The notes beneath the pieces were generated by a model. That model searched no databases, was not told the origin of the DNA, and saw nothing but the letters and a program-made list of their open reading frames with translations. The position numbers and the translations under genes are program-made. Shown here in pieces: positions 26,166 through 33,939 of a DNA stretch of 64,000 nucleotides; the first letter of the stretch is position 1, and each line of letters opens with the position of its first letter. Origin of the DNA: Granulicella sp. L60 (lineage in GTDB: Bacteria > Acidobacteriota > Terriglobia > Terriglobales > Acidobacteriaceae); NCBI RefSeq assembly GCF_009765825.1, contig NZ_LMUR01000010.1, forward strand, positions 237,437 to 301,436, given 5' to 3'.

Positions 26166-26819
26166 ATGTGTGGACGATATAAACGACGTTCTGACAAACA
26201 GCGGATCGCGGAGACATTCGCAGTCGCAACGGGGCTAGATGAGACGTTTTTCGATCCCGGCGACGATTTCAGCCCGCAATCCATGCAGCCAGTCGTTTAC
26301 TTGAATCAAAATGGCGAGCGACAGATCGAAATGATGCGCTGGGCGTTCAAGCTGCCCGATCGGCCAAGACCGCTCTTCAATGCGCGTTCCGAAGGTATCG
26401 AACATGCGAAGTTCTGGAAGGATGCCTTTCTCAAAGGACGTTGCATAGTCCCAGCAGATGCGATCTATGAATGGCAGGAAGTCGAAAAAGGCAAGAAGAA
26501 ACCGAAGTACGAGTTCGTCATTCCCGGCCAGGAGCCGTTTGGAATGGCTGCCGTTTGGAAGCTTTGGAAGAATCCCAAGACGGAGCTCTGGGAGCGGACC
26601 TTCGCTGTTCTGACTGGCGAGCCAAATGAGTTGATGGCTCCGATTCACGATCGTATGACCACGTTTCTGGAGCCGCGCGATTACACAGAATATCTCGCAC
26701 CGACCGAGAGGCCGCCTCTCCACCTGCTGCGTATACTCCCATCGGACAAGATGAGAGCCACGCTCGTAGGAGAGACGTCCATCACCAATCAACAGGTAAG
26801 TCTTTTCGATAGCCAATGA
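26166..26819 (+). CDS. SRAP/YedK-type abasic-site protein
   Basis: 217 residues beginning MCGRYK; after Met removal Cys2 is the residue that makes the thiazolidine crosslink to abasic sites in single-stranded DNA. The supporting residues are present: Asn in LFNARSEGIEH, Glu in AIYEWQ, and His in APIHDRM. The ATG at 26166 is required to put Cys at position 2; a longer in-frame extension overlaps the ligase. It starts two bases after the ligase stop. Expected to protect abasic sites at stalled forks, matching its placement among translesion genes. Confidence 0.95.
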   Translation: MCGRYKRRSDKQRIAETFAVATGLDETFFDPGDDFSPQSMQPVVYLNQNGERQIEMMRWAFKLPDRPRPLFNARSEGIEHAKFWKDAFLKGRCIVPADAIYEWQEVEKGKKKPKYEFVIPGQEPFGMAAVWKLWKNPKTELWERTFAVLTGEPNELMAPIHDRMTTFLEPRDYTEYLAPTERPPLHLLRILPSDKMRATLVGETSITNQQVSLFDSQ

Positions 26820-26829
26820 GTGAACGCTT

Positions 26830-27135
26830 TTATGTCAACTCGTGAGGCGATGAAACCCGAGGAGAGATCGCATCGGAAGGCTCCGGAATATGTTCTGCCT
26901 CCCGGATTGCCTTTGCTTTCTCCTTTCTTTCTTCTAAACGCAGATCTTCTCCGAAACCCGAGGGTTCAGGCCCATAGAAAGCACCTCCACATGTCGCACA
27001 GAAGAGCTCGGGACCTTCGGTATAGACGCCGTTGTCAGCTTCCCATACGGTCTTCGCGCTACAGTGAGGGCAGTAATACGATGTCAGCGTCCATTCCTCT
27101 GTCCGCCGCGATCCGATCTTGATCTCACACTTCAT
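26830..27135 (-). CDS. Small zinc-ribbon protein downstream of dinB
   Basis: 101 residues. A CxxC...CxxC ribbon is evident: YYCPHC and LFCATCG, 24 residues apart. The preceding ITS-like strand (EWTLTSYYC) and charged C-terminal helix (GEDLRLEERKEKAKAIREAEH) complete a small nucleic-acid- or protein-binding fold. AAGAGG lies upstream of the ATG, 40 bases after the dinB stop, so it is in one operon with dinB. It converges on the SRAP gene. No named family recognised. Confidence 0.75.
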   Translation of the reverse strand: MKCEIKIGSRRTEEWTLTSYYCPHCSAKTVWEADNGVYTEGPELFCATCGGAFYGPEPSGFGEDLRLEERKEKAKAIREAEHIPEPSDAISPRVSSPHELT

Positions 27136-27174
27136 TCGAATTACCTCTTTCTAGAACCATACTTTCCAACATAT

Positions 27175-28299
27175 CTAATTGTTATTGGCATCTACATCGT
27201 CTTCACAGGAGAAAAGGGGGGAGGCTATCTCAGCGCCGCTTTGAAAATTACTCAGACCCACACCCACAAGACGGAAGAGCTGTCGGGGTCCAAGATCGAC
27301 GCGACGACAGAGTGCTAAACCAATCGTTGCTAATTCTTCGCAGGAAGACACCGGTATTGTAAGAGACAGATTCCGGGTCAGCGAGATGAATTCTTTGGTC
27401 TTCAGCTTCAGGCCAACAGTTTTCGCTCCTCGTGCATTTTCCCGCGACGCCGCCCAAACCTTTTCGGCCAGACGACGGATGTGAACTTCGCATTCCTCCA
27501 GGGGAAGATCGTCCGGAAAGGTGTCTTCTGCGGAAATCTGTTTGCGCACACGATTCGAGACGACGGGATTGTGGTCGATCCCCCGCGCCAGTTCGTAAAG
27601 ACGCGAACCATAGCGTCCGAAATGCTCTTCCAGCGTAAACATTTCCATCGCGTAGATATCGCCGACGGTTTTGATGCCGACCTGGGCCATGCGGCTCTCC
27701 GTAACTCTTCCTACACCGGGAATCCGACCCACTGGAAGCGGAAGCAGGAATGCTTGTACCTCGTGCGGTTGAATCACAAATTGGCCATTCGGTTTCTTCC
27801 AGTCGGAGGCGATCTTTGCGAGAAACTTGTTTGGCGCCACACCGGCTGAAGCTGTGAGATTTAACTGCTCCCATATCTGTCGGCGGATCGTCTTTGCGAC
27901 GAGCGTTGCAGTCGGCAGGTTCGATTTGTTCTCTGTCACGTCGAGATAGGCCTCATCAAGCGAGAGTGGTTCGATTGCGTCGGTGTGTTGTTGAAAGATC
28001 TCTCGCACCGCTTGTGAGGCGGCTTTGTAGCGCGTGAAATCAGGGGGAACAAAGATAGCTTCCGGGCATAGCCGTTCGGCGCTGATTGCTGGCATTGCCG
28101 AACGTATTCCGAACTGCCTCGCTTCATAGGAGGCCGCACACACAACAGATCGTTTGCCCTTCCATGCGACAACCACAGGTTTGCCGCGTAGGTGCGGATC
28201 ATCGCGCTGTTCGACTGAAGCGTAGAAGGCGTCCATGTCTACATGGACGATCTTGCGCTGCATTGCCGTTCCGCTGATGAGCTGTTCAGGTTGAGGCAT
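27175..28299 (-). CDS. dinB: DNA polymerase IV (DinB)
   Basis: 374 residues. Active Y-family translesion polymerase: metal ligands Asp21/Asp23 in HVDMDAFYASVE and Asp115-Glu116 in SLDEAYLDVT. SYEARQFGIRSAMP and the helix-hairpin-helix IPGVGRVTESRMAQVG are present, as is the little-finger domain (SAEDTFPDDL onward). A start 12 codons later (28263) would give the more usual MQRKIVHVDMDAF and is a real alternative. The operator at 28306-28325 lies just upstream. No obvious clamp-binding motif is seen at the C-terminus. Confidence 0.95.
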   Translation of the reverse strand: MPQPEQLISGTAMQRKIVHVDMDAFYASVEQRDDPHLRGKPVVVAWKGKRSVVCAASYEARQFGIRSAMPAISAERLCPEAIFVPPDFTRYKAASQAVREIFQQHTDAIEPLSLDEAYLDVTENKSNLPTATLVAKTIRRQIWEQLNLTASAGVAPNKFLAKIASDWKKPNGQFVIQPHEVQAFLLPLPVGRIPGVGRVTESRMAQVGIKTVGDIYAMEMFTLEEHFGRYGSRLYELARGIDHNPVVSNRVRKQISAEDTFPDDLPLEECEVHIRRLAEKVWAASRENARGAKTVGLKLKTKEFISLTRNLSLTIPVSSCEELATIGLALCRRVDLGPRQLFRLVGVGLSNFQSGAEIASPLFSCEDDVDANNN

Positions 28300-28305
28300 T
28301 GAGTG

Positions 28306-28325
28306 TTCGCCTTATATTCGCCTAT
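28306..28325. promoter_or_regulatory. Candidate SOS operator shared by dinB and a divergent nuclease
   Basis: TTCGCCTTATATTCGCCTAT: two TTCGCC units, 11-base period, 18 of 20 bases identical to the imuA site. It occupies almost the entire gap between the divergent dinB start (28299) and the nuclease start (28336), so one bound repressor would cover both promoters. Confidence 0.78.
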
Positions 28326-28335
28326 TATAGGGAAC

Positions 28336-29187
28336 GTGCTGACTAGTGAGCAATCTATTTGTGATCTTCCATGTGGCCTCGGTTTGAGAACTGAGCTGAG
28401 CCTTCGCAATCAGAGGTTCGCGACCATTCATGGATTTCTCTATGAGAGTACGGATGGAAAAGTGCCCAGCATCATCTTCGGACGTGGCGAGGACGGCCGG
28501 CATGGAAACTTTCATCCGCTCGCGTATCAGAGGATTTGCAACAATCCCCAATGGGCACGGCGCCTTGGGAAAGTTCACACTGCTTCTAAACGCGCATGGC
28601 CTCGTTCTAATTGGCATTGGAAAGAGCTGGACTGCGCGAACAGCTCCGATGCTCTGCTCATGAATATCTTTTGTCACCCAGGAGTGATGGAGAGCGGAGG
28701 GATGCGAGCAATGCTCGGAATCGAGCCGAATAAGGTCCCAGAATTTGGCTATAAGCCGCGCACACCTGTGCTTGGCAACAGACGCGACAATACCGAGATC
28801 GATATGAGACTAGGGGATCTGTTGGTGGAAGCGAAGCTCACGGAATCGGACTTTCAGAGTGCCAGGGTAGGTTTGATCTCTCGCTACCGCGACCTGGAGA
28901 CGGTCTTTCATATCGAAGAGCTGCCTTCGATGAATGGGAGGCATAGCAGCTACCAGTTGATTCGAGGTACGCTCGCGGCGCACGCCACCCAAGGCGCGTT
29001 TTGTGTCTTTTGCGATGCTCGCCGCCCTGACCTGGTCGAATGCTGGTACAGAGTGATGAGGGCTGTGCGTCAATCTGAGCTTAGGTGCCGTCTCAAGCTG
29101 CTGACATGGCAAGAACTCGCCGTGGCCCTTCCGGAGGATCTTCAGCAGTTCATGGTTGCCAAGTACGGCATTCTCCCTGCCCTGTGA
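28336..29187 (+). CDS. PD-(D/E)XK nuclease-like protein under the dinB operator
   Basis: 283 residues from the GTG at 28336 (an earlier GTG at 28303 would place the operator inside the gene). The core reads Glu154-x-Asp156 (NTEIDMRLGD), then Glu165-x-Lys167 (LLVEAKL), and a Gln in SYQLIRGTLAAHA about 40 residues later, the order expected for a PD-(D/E)XK nuclease. The N-terminus includes LNAHGLV-like helical segments in another register and HPGVMESGGMRAMLG. The C-terminus is alpha/beta with CVFCDARRPDL. I do not recognise a named family. Sharing the operator with dinB suggests DNA-damage induction. Confidence 0.65.
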   Translation: MLTSEQSICDLPCGLGLRTELSLRNQRFATIHGFLYESTDGKVPSIIFGRGEDGRHGNFHPLAYQRICNNPQWARRLGKVHTASKRAWPRSNWHWKELDCANSSDALLMNIFCHPGVMESGGMRAMLGIEPNKVPEFGYKPRTPVLGNRRDNTEIDMRLGDLLVEAKLTESDFQSARVGLISRYRDLETVFHIEELPSMNGRHSSYQLIRGTLAAHATQGAFCVFCDARRPDLVECWYRVMRAVRQSELRCRLKLLTWQELAVALPEDLQQFMVAKYGILPAL

Positions 29188-29328
29188 AATGCCTGTCTCG
29201 TAGAAGCTACGCTACGGTGTTCAGTGGCATGGAGAGAGTTCTATGGACAAAGCATGGAGGATGCCTCACTTTCCTCAACAGGAAGCCGATACGCGTTGTG
29301 AATCCGGATGCTATTCGGCCGTGAGAGC

Positions 29329-29583
29329 ATGCTCTGCACAGTCAGATCAGCACTTGGCGCGATCCTCATCCTTGGCGGTGCAAGCTTTATCGCCAAGAAT
29401 TTTCTGATTGTCCTCGCTCCGCAGTATGACCTCCCCTACGTGATTGCGCCCATGTTCCTGGCGATGGACTCCCTGACGTTCTGGTCGCTAATCAAAGGAG
29501 TTGATCGCGCGCGGTGGGATGCGCGAGGGACCGGATGTCAGCGAGCGCAATCATGGATGAATTGGCTTGATATGGCCAGCTAA
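29329..29583 (+). CDS. Small membrane protein, hypothetical
   Basis: 84 residues (an ATG at 29308 is also possible). Two hydrophobic segments, SALGAILILGGASFIAKNFL and VIAPMFLAMDSLTFWSLI, would cross the membrane twice. The C-terminus is polar. No ribosome site of note and no recognised family; the hydrophobic pattern is the main support. Confidence 0.35.
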   Translation: MLCTVRSALGAILILGGASFIAKNFLIVLAPQYDLPYVIAPMFLAMDSLTFWSLIKGVDRARWDARGTGCQRAQSWMNWLDMAS

Positions 29584-29810
29584 CACTGCAGCCAATAGTA
29601 CGAGAAGCCGGTTACCTTCCATGTGGAAATGCGTCGTCGACAAGTGATTTGGGCGATCGATCACCAACTGACACGTAAGTGAAGAACGGCACAATTATTC
29701 CCGGTTTTCGAAAACGGCCGTTTCAATGAAGCCGAAACCTCAACAGAACACTACCCTTTATCGTGCTTAGGGCGGTGCTTGTGATTTGTCAGACCCGCTT
29801 TTGAGGGAGT

Positions 29811-30665
29811 TTATCTTTGATTTTCTGGGAAATCCGCACCAAGGGTAGTCTCACGCCAGGTGTCCAAATCCTTCTTAACCGACTCGAGCTTCTTGTAGAC
29901 CAGGTCGAGCCCAGGCTTGCCAAGCACCAACCGAAGCGGGGGATTCTCCGACGTGATCGCGTCAATGATCGCCTGAGCCCCGCGAACCGGATCGCCTACC
30001 TGCTTGCCACTGTTCGCTTTGCTGGCACGACGCCGTGCGCCGGCTGTCTGATCGTAGTCGTCGATGACGGTCTTCGACTCCTGGAGCGACCGCCCCGACC
30101 AGTCCGTCCGGAAGGGTCCCGGCTCAACAATCATTACCTTGATTCCAAGTGGCGCAGTCTCGATGGCCAGACTTTCGGATAGGCCTTCCACTGCATATTT
30201 CGTCGCGTGATAGTAGCCTGTCGCGCCGAAACTGACCAGTCCTCCGATCGACGAGACATTCACGATATGGCCGCTCTCCCGCGCCCGCATACCGGGCAGC
30301 ACAGCCTTCGTCAGCTCCACCAGTCCGAAGAAGTTCGTCTCAAACATCTCCCGTACGGCAGCATCTTCGCCCTCTTCAACCGCGGCAAGGTAGCCATAGC
30401 CTGCGTTGTTGACGAGCACGTCAATGCGGCCAAACTTTTGCTCGGCTTGCTTCACTGCATCCTTGAGTTCTGAGATCTTGGTCACATCCAGAGGCAGCGC
30501 GAGCGCCCGATCCGTGTGTCCATCGACAAGATCGGCGACCTGCTCCACTTTGCGAGCAGTAACAACGACGCGCTCTCCGCGGGCAAGCACAAGTTTTGCG
30601 AGTTCCCGTCCAAAGCCGGTCGAGCAGCCGGTAATAAACCATACAAACGATTGATCCTGAAGCAT
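29811..30665 (-). CDS. SDR family oxidoreductase
   Basis: 284 residues. ITGCSTGFGRELA is the dinucleotide loop of the retinol-dehydrogenase-like/17-beta-HSD-like SDR subgroup; NNAGYG and the catalytic Ser (VSSIGGL) and Y-H-A-T-K follow. The ATG at 30665 has AGGAG 5 bases upstream; a longer frame to 30851 has no such site and is poor in protein-like composition. Divergent from the epoxide-hydrolase-like gene at 30801. Substrate unknown. Confidence 0.9.
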   Translation of the reverse strand: MLQDQSFVWFITGCSTGFGRELAKLVLARGERVVVTARKVEQVADLVDGHTDRALALPLDVTKISELKDAVKQAEQKFGRIDVLVNNAGYGYLAAVEEGEDAAVREMFETNFFGLVELTKAVLPGMRARESGHIVNVSSIGGLVSFGATGYYHATKYAVEGLSESLAIETAPLGIKVMIVEPGPFRTDWSGRSLQESKTVIDDYDQTAGARRRASKANSGKQVGDPVRGAQAIIDAITSENPPLRLVLGKPGLDLVYKKLESVKKDLDTWRETTLGADFPENQR

Positions 30666-30800
30666 CAGTATCTCCTGGAGCTTAAGATGCTCGTCCCCTC
30701 CCTTAGGGTTCCAGACAGCGGTCAGCAGTCCATAGGGCCCAGCGTCTGACTGGATGCATCTCAAGATTTGGGCGGTACCTCTGCCTGCGGAGAAGTGACG

Positions 30801-31706
30801 ATGAAGTTGATGACGGTGGGTACGAGTTCGCTGGAAATGGCTGTTGAACAAACCGGGCCAGACAATGGCGACCCGATCGTGCTACTGCACGGCTTTCCAT
30901 ATGACCCACGTTGCTTCGACGGGGTAATCGAGAGGATCGACGACGGAACGCGCCGAATTCTTGTGCCGTATCTGCGCGGGTTTGGGCCGACGCGGTATCG
31001 CTCTGCGCACAGCTTTAGATCAGGGCAACAGGCGGCTTTGGGGAACGACGTCCTCGAACTTCTGGATGCGCTGAGATTGGACCGAGCCACGTTGGTAGGC
31101 TACGACTGGGGTGGCAGGGCGGCGGCGGTAGTGGCGGCGCTGTGGCCGCACCGGGTGCGGGGGTTAGTTTGCGCAGACGGCTATCCGATCCAAAACATCA
31201 GTACGTCGTCGATGATGCCCGGCGACGTGGAGTTGGAGCATCAGCAGTGGTACCAGTGGTACTTCAACATGGAACGCGGGCGCGCAGGGCTGGAAAAGAA
31301 CCGCAAGGCGATCGCCGAGAAGCTTTGGCGGCTATGGTCGCCAGGCTGGTTCGATGCGAAGCTCTTTGAGCGCGAGGCGCAATCTTTCGAGAACCCGGAC
31401 TTTGTTGCTACGGCGATTCATTCCTATCGGCACCGGTACGGGAACACGCCGGGCGACCCGGCGTTAGAGCCACTGGAAAGGAAGCTCGCAGAGCAGCCGA
31501 AGATTACGGTGCCGACGATTGGATTCCAAGGTGAGAACGACCGTGTGAATCCGCCTTCGACGTCTGAGGGAAAAGAAGAAATGTTCACGGCGCACTACGA
31601 GCGACGGCTGCTGCCACGGGTTGGGCATTGTGCGCCGCAGGAGGCTCCAGAGGCCATGGCGCAGATAATCGAGGATGCCTTGCGGTTGACCGGATCTCTC
31701 GGCTAG
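30801..31706 (+). CDS. Alpha/beta hydrolase, epoxide hydrolase/dehalogenase type
   Basis: 301 residues. Oxyanion segment LLHGFPYDPRCF; the nucleophile elbow is G-Y-D-W-G-G, i.e. Asp rather than Ser, the hallmark of epoxide hydrolases and haloalkane dehalogenases. The cap region WYQWYFNMERGR contains Tyr/Trp that could orient an epoxide. Catalytic His is in RVGHCAPQEAP and the acid probably in GENDRVNP. The ATG at 30801 follows GCGGAGAAG. Cytoplasmic. Divergent from an SDR, with 135 bases between. Confidence 0.88.
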   Translation: MKLMTVGTSSLEMAVEQTGPDNGDPIVLLHGFPYDPRCFDGVIERIDDGTRRILVPYLRGFGPTRYRSAHSFRSGQQAALGNDVLELLDALRLDRATLVGYDWGGRAAAVVAALWPHRVRGLVCADGYPIQNISTSSMMPGDVELEHQQWYQWYFNMERGRAGLEKNRKAIAEKLWRLWSPGWFDAKLFEREAQSFENPDFVATAIHSYRHRYGNTPGDPALEPLERKLAEQPKITVPTIGFQGENDRVNPPSTSEGKEEMFTAHYERRLLPRVGHCAPQEAPEAMAQIIEDALRLTGSLG

Positions 31707-31750
31707 CCATGTTCCGGCAGACCCGTTCTTTGAGTGTTCCCTTGTCGGTG

Positions 31751-31933
31751 CTAATTCTTTTTGGCTCGCATGGGGAGAAGCACCATCGGAACACAAAGTA
31801 CCATAAACACACAGGGAACTATGAACGCCTGACGCGGCTTGAACGCTTCGGTGGCCAGAAACGCTGTAAGCATCATGAGAGCCCAGATCGCGAAGCGAAT
31901 AAAGCGTGTAATCGTACAGCTTGCACTTTGCAT
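31751..31933 (-). CDS. Small two-helix membrane protein
   Basis: 60 residues with two clear hydrophobic helices (IRFAIWALMMLTAFLATEAF and AFIVPCVFMVLCVPMVLL) and a basic C-terminus. AGAGG lies 6 bases before the ATG, overlapping the end of the preceding 42-residue gene, so the pair is probably cotranscribed. No family recognised. Confidence 0.5.
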   Translation of the reverse strand: MQSASCTITRFIRFAIWALMMLTAFLATEAFKPRQAFIVPCVFMVLCVPMVLLPMRAKKN

Positions 31934-31935
31934 GA

Positions 31936-32064
31936 TTACCTCTTTGTGCGTCCGGGGCCGATGCGAACCTGGATGTAGTCGTTAGTTACTAACACCCAAG
32001 CCGAGATGAGGGTGGAGACGATCCCCAGAAGTACCCCGATTAACAGTGTCGGCCAGTGCTCCAT
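31936..32064 (-). CDS. 42-residue single-helix membrane protein
   Basis: A very short gene: one transmembrane helix (LLIGVLLGIVSTLISAWVLV) near the N-terminus and a basic tail ending GPGRTKR. Its TAA is two bases upstream of the ATG of the next small gene, which then uses an AGAGG inside this gene's last codons. This coupling is the best evidence that both are real. Confidence 0.5.
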   Translation of the reverse strand: MEHWPTLLIGVLLGIVSTLISAWVLVTNDYIQVRIGPGRTKR

Positions 32065-32175
32065 ACAACATCAGACGTAGTGAAGTGCGAATAGACGCAG
32101 AAAAACCCGGATTCTTCGTCCCGGCCCTGCCGATCTTTGAGATGTTATTAGGAGGGCCGCGACTCCCGCTCTAGA

Positions 32176-32205
32176 AGGACTTGCCAGTCCTAAACCTCCT
32201 TTTTT
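32176..32205 (+). terminator. Hairpin followed by a T-run
   Basis: AGGACT-TGCC-AGTCCT forms a 6-bp stem (32176-32191); nine bases on comes a run of six T (32200-32205). A second pairing, AGGAGG (32150-32155) with CCTCCT (32195-32200), could enclose it. No gene ends close by on the plus strand, so it may belong to an unseen small transcript or be coincidental. Confidence 0.3.
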
Positions 32206-32451
32206 ATATGCGGCTCCGTCGCTCTAACATATCCCTGTGAGCAGCCGACGCTGTCACTTCTGAAAACGGGGCCGTTTTCGGCAACTTCGATATTCAGTGT
32301 CGATACGACTGGGAATCTCGACGGGTTATATGGACGTCGCGCCAATCTGTCGCCGTTGCAATTAACCAGAGGACAACGTACATCGGTGGGTCGATGTAAA
32401 GAACAATGGGCCGGAAATGCTGGGGTAGTGCTTTCAGTGTCCATAAACACA

Positions 32452-32475
32452 AAGCCCGCCGAAATCGGCGGGCTT
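32452..32475 (-). terminator. Intrinsic-type terminator after the CsbD-like gene
   Basis: AAGCCCGCCGA and TCGGCGGGCTT pair perfectly over 11 bp around a two-base centre (effectively a 9-bp stem with a small loop). It starts 20 bases past the stop of the minus-strand CsbD-like gene, in the right place to end that transcript; on the minus strand a T-rich TTTGTGTTTA follows. Confidence 0.8.
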
Positions 32476-32495
32476 CATAATTAATTGACTCGTTG

Positions 32496-32672
32496 CTATT
32501 TATTACCCTTCGCTACTTGCTTCAAGTCACCGATATTCTCTCGGGCTTGTCCCTTGGCTTGGTCGAACTTTCCTTTCGCCTGAGTGTTGGGGTTTCCGGT
32601 CATTTTGCCAAATTCTTCTTTTACCTTGCCGCCGGTCTTTTGTGCTGCGCCCTTCATCTGATCGCTATTCAT
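32496..32672 (-). CDS. CsbD-like stress protein
   Basis: 58 residues: MNSDQMKGAAQKTGGKVKEE, then FGKMTGNPNTQAKGKFDQAK and GQARENIGDLKQ. The repeated KxxGxxKxxxG pattern is that of CsbD-family general-stress proteins (small, highly charged, helical). A terminator follows directly. Function of the family is not established beyond stress association. Confidence 0.85.
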   Translation of the reverse strand: MNSDQMKGAAQKTGGKVKEEFGKMTGNPNTQAKGKFDQAKGQARENIGDLKQVAKGNK

Positions 32673-32745
32673 CACTTCACCTCTGTAGGCCGCGCTACGC
32701 GAACCATTAATTATTTCTGATGCGGATCGGCAGCGTGCAGGTTAC

Positions 32746-32865
32746 CTATCGGCCCAGCTGCGTTGCCACCCAGCTGCCAAGCTGCACTCGAATGCCAAAA
32801 AAATGCCGAGCGTCTGTACTCAAATACAGGACAGAAACCATTGCAAGCAAAAAAGATAGTGTCAT
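32746..32865 (-). CDS. 39-residue membrane peptide
   Basis: A short gene with a strong AAGGAGG eight bases before its ATG. The product has one hydrophobic segment at the very N-terminus (TLSFLLAMVSVLYL) and an amphipathic C-terminal half (HFFGIRVQLGSWVATQLGR). It could be a membrane micro-protein or a leader. Lies upstream of the CsbD-like gene on the same strand, so it may be cotranscribed with it. Confidence 0.45.
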   Translation of the reverse strand: MTLSFLLAMVSVLYLSTDARHFFGIRVQLGSWVATQLGR

Positions 32866-33168
32866 CTTTGTAGCCTCCTTATTGGTAACGAAAATCCATG
32901 GACAGCCGCGTGACTGCAAGGGAAAGTTTGATGGAGAAGCAAGTCTGGCAAATATATTCGTCAATAGGAGCGTTTCAGTAAACGGACAGGCGAGCACGTT
33001 AGATATTCGGGCCCGAAGAGGCCTGAATTGCCTTGGGCGATGAAGCAGAATCAGGGGCTTTCTCAAGAGGTCCTTAGTCTGACTGCAAGGGAAAAAGCGT
33101 GGTCTGATCGACAGCTGAAGCTACTTTTCGCTAAAGAGTAAAGCTATCGATCGGATACAATTTTGGGC

Positions 33169-33708
33169 ATGGAGCGGAAGTCGAACCCGATGCACCTCGC
33201 GACCTGGGCCATTTGGGGAGCCGCAATAGCGGCGAGTGCTTGGTTCCTATCCTTTGTGCCTATTCCACGACTTCCGGCAAATGGGTGTGGAATCTGGGCT
33301 ACGCTGTGGACGAATCGACTTCGGTTTATGGCATTCTTCGCGCCTTTCCTAATCGGCTTGCCGATTTGGGGATTGGCTGAAAAGCGTCTCAGGCAGGGCT
33401 TCCTGGACGATGTCTGGAGTGAAGAGGAGCTTGCGTCGGTGAGAGCAATGCTCGCTCAACCTATATGGAGGTGGGGAGGGTTAATGGTGGTTGCAGCGGC
33501 TGTTTTCTCCCTCACGTTTCACACGCGAACAAACGCTGGGTCCTTTGTTTACATTCTCCTTTTACCGCTCCAGACTGCGACACGCTTGCGACAGATGTTG
33601 ACCCCGAGCTTAGGCAGCAAGGACGGCCTCATCGATTGGCAGAACTTCAAACCGATTCGGTCTGAGCACTGGGGTAGGCCAGTGAATGGGAATGGGCTGC
33701 CGAGCTGA
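33169..33708 (+). CDS. Integral membrane protein, hypothetical
   Basis: 179 residues. Three hydrophobic stretches: AIWGAAIAASAWFLSFV, FMAFFAPFLIGLPIWGL and WGGLMVVAAAVFSLTF, plus a possible fourth (FVYILLLPLQ). The loop between the second and third is acidic (DDVWSEEELASVRAML). I recognise no family. Start chosen at the ATG (33169); no strong ribosome site. Followed by a fragment of a PAS-domain gene. Confidence 0.55.
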   Translation: MERKSNPMHLATWAIWGAAIAASAWFLSFVPIPRLPANGCGIWATLWTNRLRFMAFFAPFLIGLPIWGLAEKRLRQGFLDDVWSEEELASVRAMLAQPIWRWGGLMVVAAAVFSLTFHTRTNAGSFVYILLLPLQTATRLRQMLTPSLGSKDGLIDWQNFKPIRSEHWGRPVNGNGLPS

Positions 33709-33772
33709 CGCGCGCATACCTTAAGCCACGAGAACATTGAGACCCGATGGAACGTTACGGAAAGGTATCTGA

Positions 33773-33931
33773 TTGCCGGAGAGCGTCTCAACGAAGGATG
33801 AAGTGTTCCGCCACCAGACGGCGCAGTTCTTCGAAGCAACGACGGACGCGATCTTCTTCCTAGATCGAGATTGTCGATTCACATTCCTGAATTCTGCTAT
33901 GTCATTACGGCAATGTAACTCAGCTCATTGA
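33773..33931 (+). pseudogene. 5' fragment of a PAS-domain sensor gene, truncated by a repeat end
   Basis: From a TTG with GGAAAGG 7-8 bases upstream, the frame encodes an opening PAS helix and strand (FRHQTAQFFEATTDAIFFLD, then RDCRFTFLNSA), the usual start of a sensor-kinase PAS domain. After codon 42 (33898) the PAS sequence stops and the frame runs into the CATTACGGCAA repeat, ending at TGA 33929-33931. The remainder of the sensor is absent from the window, so the gene was cut by insertion or deletion at this repeat. Confidence 0.65.
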
Positions 33932-33939
33932 AACTGCAC
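33903..33939 (+). repeat. CATTACGGCAA repeat, copy B
   Basis: 29 of 37 positions match copy A (9951-9987), in the same orientation. A shorter sub-repeat, CCGCAATGTAACGC, follows at about 33948. It starts exactly where PAS homology ends, supporting its role as the end of an inserted or excised segment. Confidence 0.6.

Noticed and set aside
25294..26229. 311-codon minus-strand frame opposite the ligase gene
   Set aside because: Antisense to a clear ligase; composition typical of a shadow frame.
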